Shown one piece after another: positions 61,241-64,000 of a stretch of DNA of 64,000 nt. The stretch comes from Microvirga sesbaniae (GTDB lineage Bacteria > Pseudomonadota > Alphaproteobacteria > Rhizobiales > Beijerinckiaceae), in contig NZ_JAMXFJ010000001.1 of the NCBI RefSeq assembly GCF_025460805.1, positions 215,859-279,858 on the forward strand. Reading direction: 5' to 3'. The notes under the pieces are model-generated. The model worked only from the letters and a program-made list of their open reading frames with translations, ran no database searches and was not told where the DNA came from. Within the stretch, counting starts at the first letter, position 1, and each line of letters begins with the position of its first letter. Both the position numbers and the translations under genes were made by a program.

Positions 61241-62298
61241 GAGCGCCTCCGGCTGGACATGATCAGGCTGAAGAGGAACGGCACGCCCACGAGGGCCGTG
61301 ATGATGCCGATGGGAAAGATCGTTCCCGGCACGATGGACTTGCTGATGACCGACGTCAGCGACAGGATCGCCGCGCCCGACAGGACGGAGGCGGGCAGGA
61401 AATAGCGCTGATCCTCGCCCACCAGCATGCGGGCGATGTGCGGGCCGACGAGGCCGATGAACCCGATGGTGCCCACGAAGGCGACCGGCACGGCGGCAAG
61501 CAGGCTGATGATCATCATCGTCTCCAGGCGCAGCCAGCGCACGTTGACCCCGAAGCTCGCCGCCTTGTCGTCGCCCAGGCGCAGCGCCGTGAGCGCCCAG
61601 GCGCGGCGCATGAACAGGGGCAGGGAGATCGCCACAACGGCCGTGGTGATGGCGAGCTTCGGCCAGGTGGCGCGGGTCAGGCTGCCCATGGTCCAGAACA
61701 CCACGGCGGCGAGCGCCTGCTCGGAGGCGAGATACTGCACCAGGGCGAGGAGCGCGTTGAAGGTGAAGACCAGGGTGATGCCGAGCAGCACGATGGTCTC
61801 GACCGTGACGCCGCGCCTCTGGCTCATGAAATGGATGAACAGGGCCGCCGCCATGGCCATGAGAAGGGCGTTGATCGACACCACGTAGTCGATGGCCCAG
61901 GGCAGGATGCCGACGCCGAACACGAGGGCGATCGAGGCGCCGAAGCTCGCCGCCGCCGAGATGCCCAGCGTGAAGGGGCTGGCGAGCGGATTGTTGAGGA
62001 TCGTCTGCATCTGCGCGCCCGCGGCCGACAGGGCCGCCCCCACCACGACCGCCATGAGCGCGACCGGCATGCGGATGTCCCAGATCACCACGCTGGTCTG
62101 GAGCGAGACCTCGGGCGAGCCCATCAGCGCCAGCACGACCTCGCGCATGGAATAGCGCGCCGGTCCCAGGCCGAGATCGGCGATCACCGAGAGGACGAGA
62201 ACGAGGCCGAGCGCAAGAAGCACGAGCTTCTTGCGCTGGACGAGGACGCGGTAGGCTCCGCGTCCCTGCGGCATGGCGATGGCGGGCGAGTGGGCCAA
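61234..62298 (-). CDS. FecCD-type iron-siderophore ABC permease
   Basis: This integral membrane permease of 354 residues has about ten helices. GAALSAAGAQMQTILNNPLASPFTLGISAAASFGA is the FecCD/BtuC family block, and GTIGFIGLVGPHIARMLVGEDQRYFLPAS the coupling-region block. The start is a TTG with AAGGAA eight bases before it, taken from the end of the binding-protein gene. An ATG at 62274 is a later alternative. Its order and spacing (four bases from the preceding stop, overlap with the following ATPase) indicate one mRNA with both. Confidence 0.93.
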   Translation of the reverse strand: MAHSPAIAMPQGRGAYRVLVQRKKLVLLALGLVLVLSVIADLGLGPARYSMREVVLALMGSPEVSLQTSVVIWDIRMPVALMAVVVGAALSAAGAQMQTILNNPLASPFTLGISAAASFGASIALVFGVGILPWAIDYVVSINALLMAMAAALFIHFMSQRRGVTVETIVLLGITLVFTFNALLALVQYLASEQALAAVVFWTMGSLTRATWPKLAITTAVVAISLPLFMRRAWALTALRLGDDKAASFGVNVRWLRLETMMIISLLAAVPVAFVGTIGFIGLVGPHIARMLVGEDQRYFLPASVLSGAAILSLTSVISKSIVPGTIFPIGIITALVGVPFLFSLIMSSRRRSW

Positions 62299-62302
62299 GG
62301 GC

Positions 62303-63439
62303 CTATTCCTTGTCGGTGAGGGAGACCCAGTAGCCGGTCTTGTAGGGGACGGGCAGGAAGCGCTCGTAGAGCGTCTTCATGGTGGTCTCGGGATCGAGGT
62401 CCTTGAACAGGTCCGGGTGCAGCCACTTGGCCATGGCCTGGATCGCGACGAACTGGTAGGGGCTGTTGTAGAACTGGTGCCAGATGGCGTGGACCCGGTT
62501 GTCGCGCAGGGCCTTCACGCCGGTATAGGCGGGACGTTTCATCAGCGCGGCGAGCTTCTCCCGGGCCTTGGCCTTGTCCGCCCCGGAGCCGACGCCCACC
62601 CAGGCGCCGCCCGGAACGTAGAGTTCCCAGTTCGAGCCCGTCACGATGACCTGATCCGGATTGGCCGCTATGATCTGTTCCGGGTTCACGACGCCGAAGG
62701 TGCCGGGAATGATCTTGGCCGCGAGGTTCTGCCCGCCTGCAACCTCCACGAACTTGCCGAAGTTCTCGTTGCCGAAGGACATGCAGCAATCGTCGGAATA
62801 GCCGGCGGCACGCTCCACCATCACGACGGGCTTCGGCGGGTTGGCCTTGGCGAGGCGCTCGGTCACGAGATCGATCTGCGCCTTGCGGAACGCGATGAAC
62901 TCCTCCGCGCGCGTCTCCTTGCCGAACAGCTTGCCGATGAGGCGCATGCTCGCGTCGGTGTTCTCGAAGGGCTTCTCGCGGAAGTCCACGAAGACGACCG
63001 GGATGTCGATCTTGGCGAGCTTCTCGATGAGCTTGGCGTCGTCGGTGGCGGTCTTGGCCTCGATGTTGAGGAGGATCACGTCGGGCTTGAGGGAGACGGC
63101 CTGCTCCACGTCGAACGTGCCTTCCTTGAAGCCGCCGAAGGTGGGGATCTTGTCGATCTGCGGATACTTGGCGAGGTAGTCCCTGTAGCCGTCGAGATCC
63201 GCCTTCTGCAGGTCGTCGCGCCAGCCGACCACGCGCTTGAACGGCTGGTCGGTGTCGAGCGTGGCCACGAAGTACGTCTGGCGTCCCTCGCCGAGGATGA
63301 CCTTCTGGACGGGCGCCATCACTTCGACCTGGCGGCCGGTGATGTCGGTCACCTTGATCCTGTCGGCGGCTTGGGAGGACACGGGCAGAAGCCCGACCAG
63401 CGCCAGGGCGGCGCCGAAGACCAGCTTGGAGAGTTGCAT
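62303..63439 (-). CDS. Iron-siderophore-type ABC substrate-binding protein
   Basis: This periplasmic binding protein of the TroA/FecB-like helical-backbone class has 378 residues. A signal peptide (MQLSKLVFGAALALVGLLPVSSQAA) is present. PDVILLNIEAK and NPEQIIAANPDQVIVTG are typical FecB/BtuF blocks, and an unusual SDDCCMSFGNENFGKF segment carries paired Cys. The start at 63439 is used; the upstream frame extension runs through the AT-rich promoter. It is the first gene of the importer operon. The ligand is not identifiable. The class handles iron-siderophores, heme or cobalamin. Confidence 0.9.
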   Translation of the reverse strand: MQLSKLVFGAALALVGLLPVSSQAADRIKVTDITGRQVEVMAPVQKVILGEGRQTYFVATLDTDQPFKRVVGWRDDLQKADLDGYRDYLAKYPQIDKIPTFGGFKEGTFDVEQAVSLKPDVILLNIEAKTATDDAKLIEKLAKIDIPVVFVDFREKPFENTDASMRLIGKLFGKETRAEEFIAFRKAQIDLVTERLAKANPPKPVVMVERAAGYSDDCCMSFGNENFGKFVEVAGGQNLAAKIIPGTFGVVNPEQIIAANPDQVIVTGSNWELYVPGGAWVGVGSGADKAKAREKLAALMKRPAYTGVKALRDNRVHAIWHQFYNSPYQFVAIQAMAKWLHPDLFKDLDPETTMKTLYERFLPVPYKTGYWVSLTDKE

Positions 63440-63501
63440 GACGCGCCTCGCATCTTGAGGAAAGCGCGCACTTCCTATGTCTCGAATAGTTGCCGTGCAA
63501 G

Positions 63502-63584
63502 GAATATCTTTTAGAATATCTATAAGGAAGAGCAGTATTGGGGTAGTTTGTAATCGTTCTATTCTGCAGTTTATAATGATTATA
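63502..63584. promoter_or_regulatory. AT-rich divergent promoter region with palindrome, probable iron control
   Basis: The perfect 13-bp palindrome TATAATGATTATA at 63572-63584 resembles the core of Fur-type sites (ATAAT-N-ATTAT). A direct repeat GAATATC occurs at 63502-63508 and 63514-63520, with TTTAGAA between (63510-63516), a half-site like the Irr element. The region separates the importer operon from the methyltransferase gene and is far more AT-rich than the rest of the window. Fur, Mur or Irr control is an inference. Confidence 0.5.
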
Positions 63585-63648
63585 GTTTGACGGTTTGGCA
63601 AATTGTGCCTAGAGGAGCGCGGAAATCACCTGCGTTCGTGAGACTTCA

Positions 63649-64000
63649 ATGAACTCGAACTACACCCTCCGGGACGAGATCCGCGACTACTGGTCCTTGC
63701 GTGCGCCGACCTTCGACGAGCAGGTCGGTCACGAGATCTTCTCGGAGGAGGAACGGGAGGCCTGGCGCGATCTCTTCCGGCGCCATCTCGGTCCGGGCCA
63801 GGGCCGGAAGGCTCTCGATCTCGCCAGCGGCACGGGCGTGATCTCCCACCTTCTGCATGGCCTCGGCTTCACCGTCACGGGTCTCGACTGGTCGGACGCG
63901 ATGCTGACGCAGGCCCGCGCCAAGGCGGCCAGGCGCGGCGCCGAGATCCGCTTCGTCATGGGTGATGCGGAACGTACCCTGGAGCAGCCGGAGAGCTACG
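63649..64000 (+). CDS. Class I SAM-dependent methyltransferase (cut by the right edge)
   Basis: The frame runs from ATG 63649 to the end of the window, at least 117 residues, with no stop. ALDLASGTGVISHLL is the SAM-binding motif I, followed by VTGLDWSDAMLTQARAKA (motif II Asp) and MGDAER. The N-terminus has YWSLRAPTFDEQVGHE, a pattern I associate with small methyltransferases near metal-siderophore importers. Its promoter region is shared with the divergent importer operon, so it may be iron-regulated and act on a metallophore, but this is speculative. The C-terminus is outside the window. Confidence 0.85.
   Translation, partial: MNSNYTLRDEIRDYWSLRAPTFDEQVGHEIFSEEEREAWRDLFRRHLGPGQGRKALDLASGTGVISHLLHGLGFTVTGLDWSDAMLTQARAKAARRGAEIRFVMGDAERTLEQPESY

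Overview
The window is a GC-rich chromosomal segment of an alphaproteobacterium. Gene content and order point to the Hyphomicrobiales (Rhizobiales), possibly a Methylobacteriaceae/Microvirga-like or Bosea-like lineage. The evidence is the HAD(TIGR01459)-ribF and ileS-lspA-M16-M16 order, the cysQ-DUF4170-DUF374-waaA-lpxK and xseA-DUF2093 neighbourhood, the lpiA-acvB pair, and abundant palindromic intergenic repeats. Genus is not certain. No rRNA, tRNA, CRISPR, transposase or prophage gene was seen. Most of the window is core chromosome with small accessory pieces.

Layout. 1-8.3 kb: HAD phosphatase, ribF, then a minus-strand insert (DUF3095 cyclase-like protein, msrB, decayed catalase-like gene), then ileS and lspA. 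8.4-17 kb: exported protein, an active/inactive M16 peptidase pair, pgi, mutL, an orphan amino-acid binding protein and a PilZ protein. 17-29.5 kb: two oxidoreductases, rsmD, a pseudouridine synthase with very long disordered arms, tadA, a probable fluoroacetate/haloacetate dehalogenase, purD, a large RTX/beta-helix/cadherin protein, xseA and DUF2093. 29.7-37 kb: the lipid A/Kdo operon (cysQ to lpxK), ubiA and rsmE. 36.9-39.5 kb: two glutamate-cysteine-ligase-type genes in tandem. 40-49 kb: a membrane diguanylate cyclase, sugE behind a guanidine-II riboswitch, ilvD, membrane proteins, a BaiN-type flavoprotein and a D,D-carboxypeptidase. 49-56 kb: the tryptophan-to-kynurenine pair and the acid-tolerance operon lpiA-acvB. 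56.8-57.2 kb: a gene-free locus that looks like two divergent small RNAs. 57-64 kb: a pseudo-receiver, a glycine-zipper protein, an AmpC-type beta-lactamase, a siderophore-type ABC importer, and the start of a divergent methyltransferase cut by the right edge.

How genes work together. The 29.7-34 kb block builds and attaches Kdo to lipid A. lpiA and acvB make, flip and probably hydrolyse lysyl-phosphatidylglycerol. kynA and kynU open tryptophan catabolism, without a formamidase gene beside them. sugE with its guanidine-II leader is a self-contained guanidinium efflux unit. The three FecB/FecC/FecE-like genes form one iron-siderophore importer behind an AT-rich, palindrome-bearing promoter region.

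The most interesting non-coding signals are: (1) the 56.87-57.17 kb locus, where two predicted divergent RNAs carry complementary loop sequences and flank a perfect dyad; (2) the guanidine-II riboswitch; (3) a composite repeat whose four nested inverted repeats give a cloverleaf-like fold, present in many copies; and (4) repeat elements that supply or abut TAG stop codons at about eight genes.
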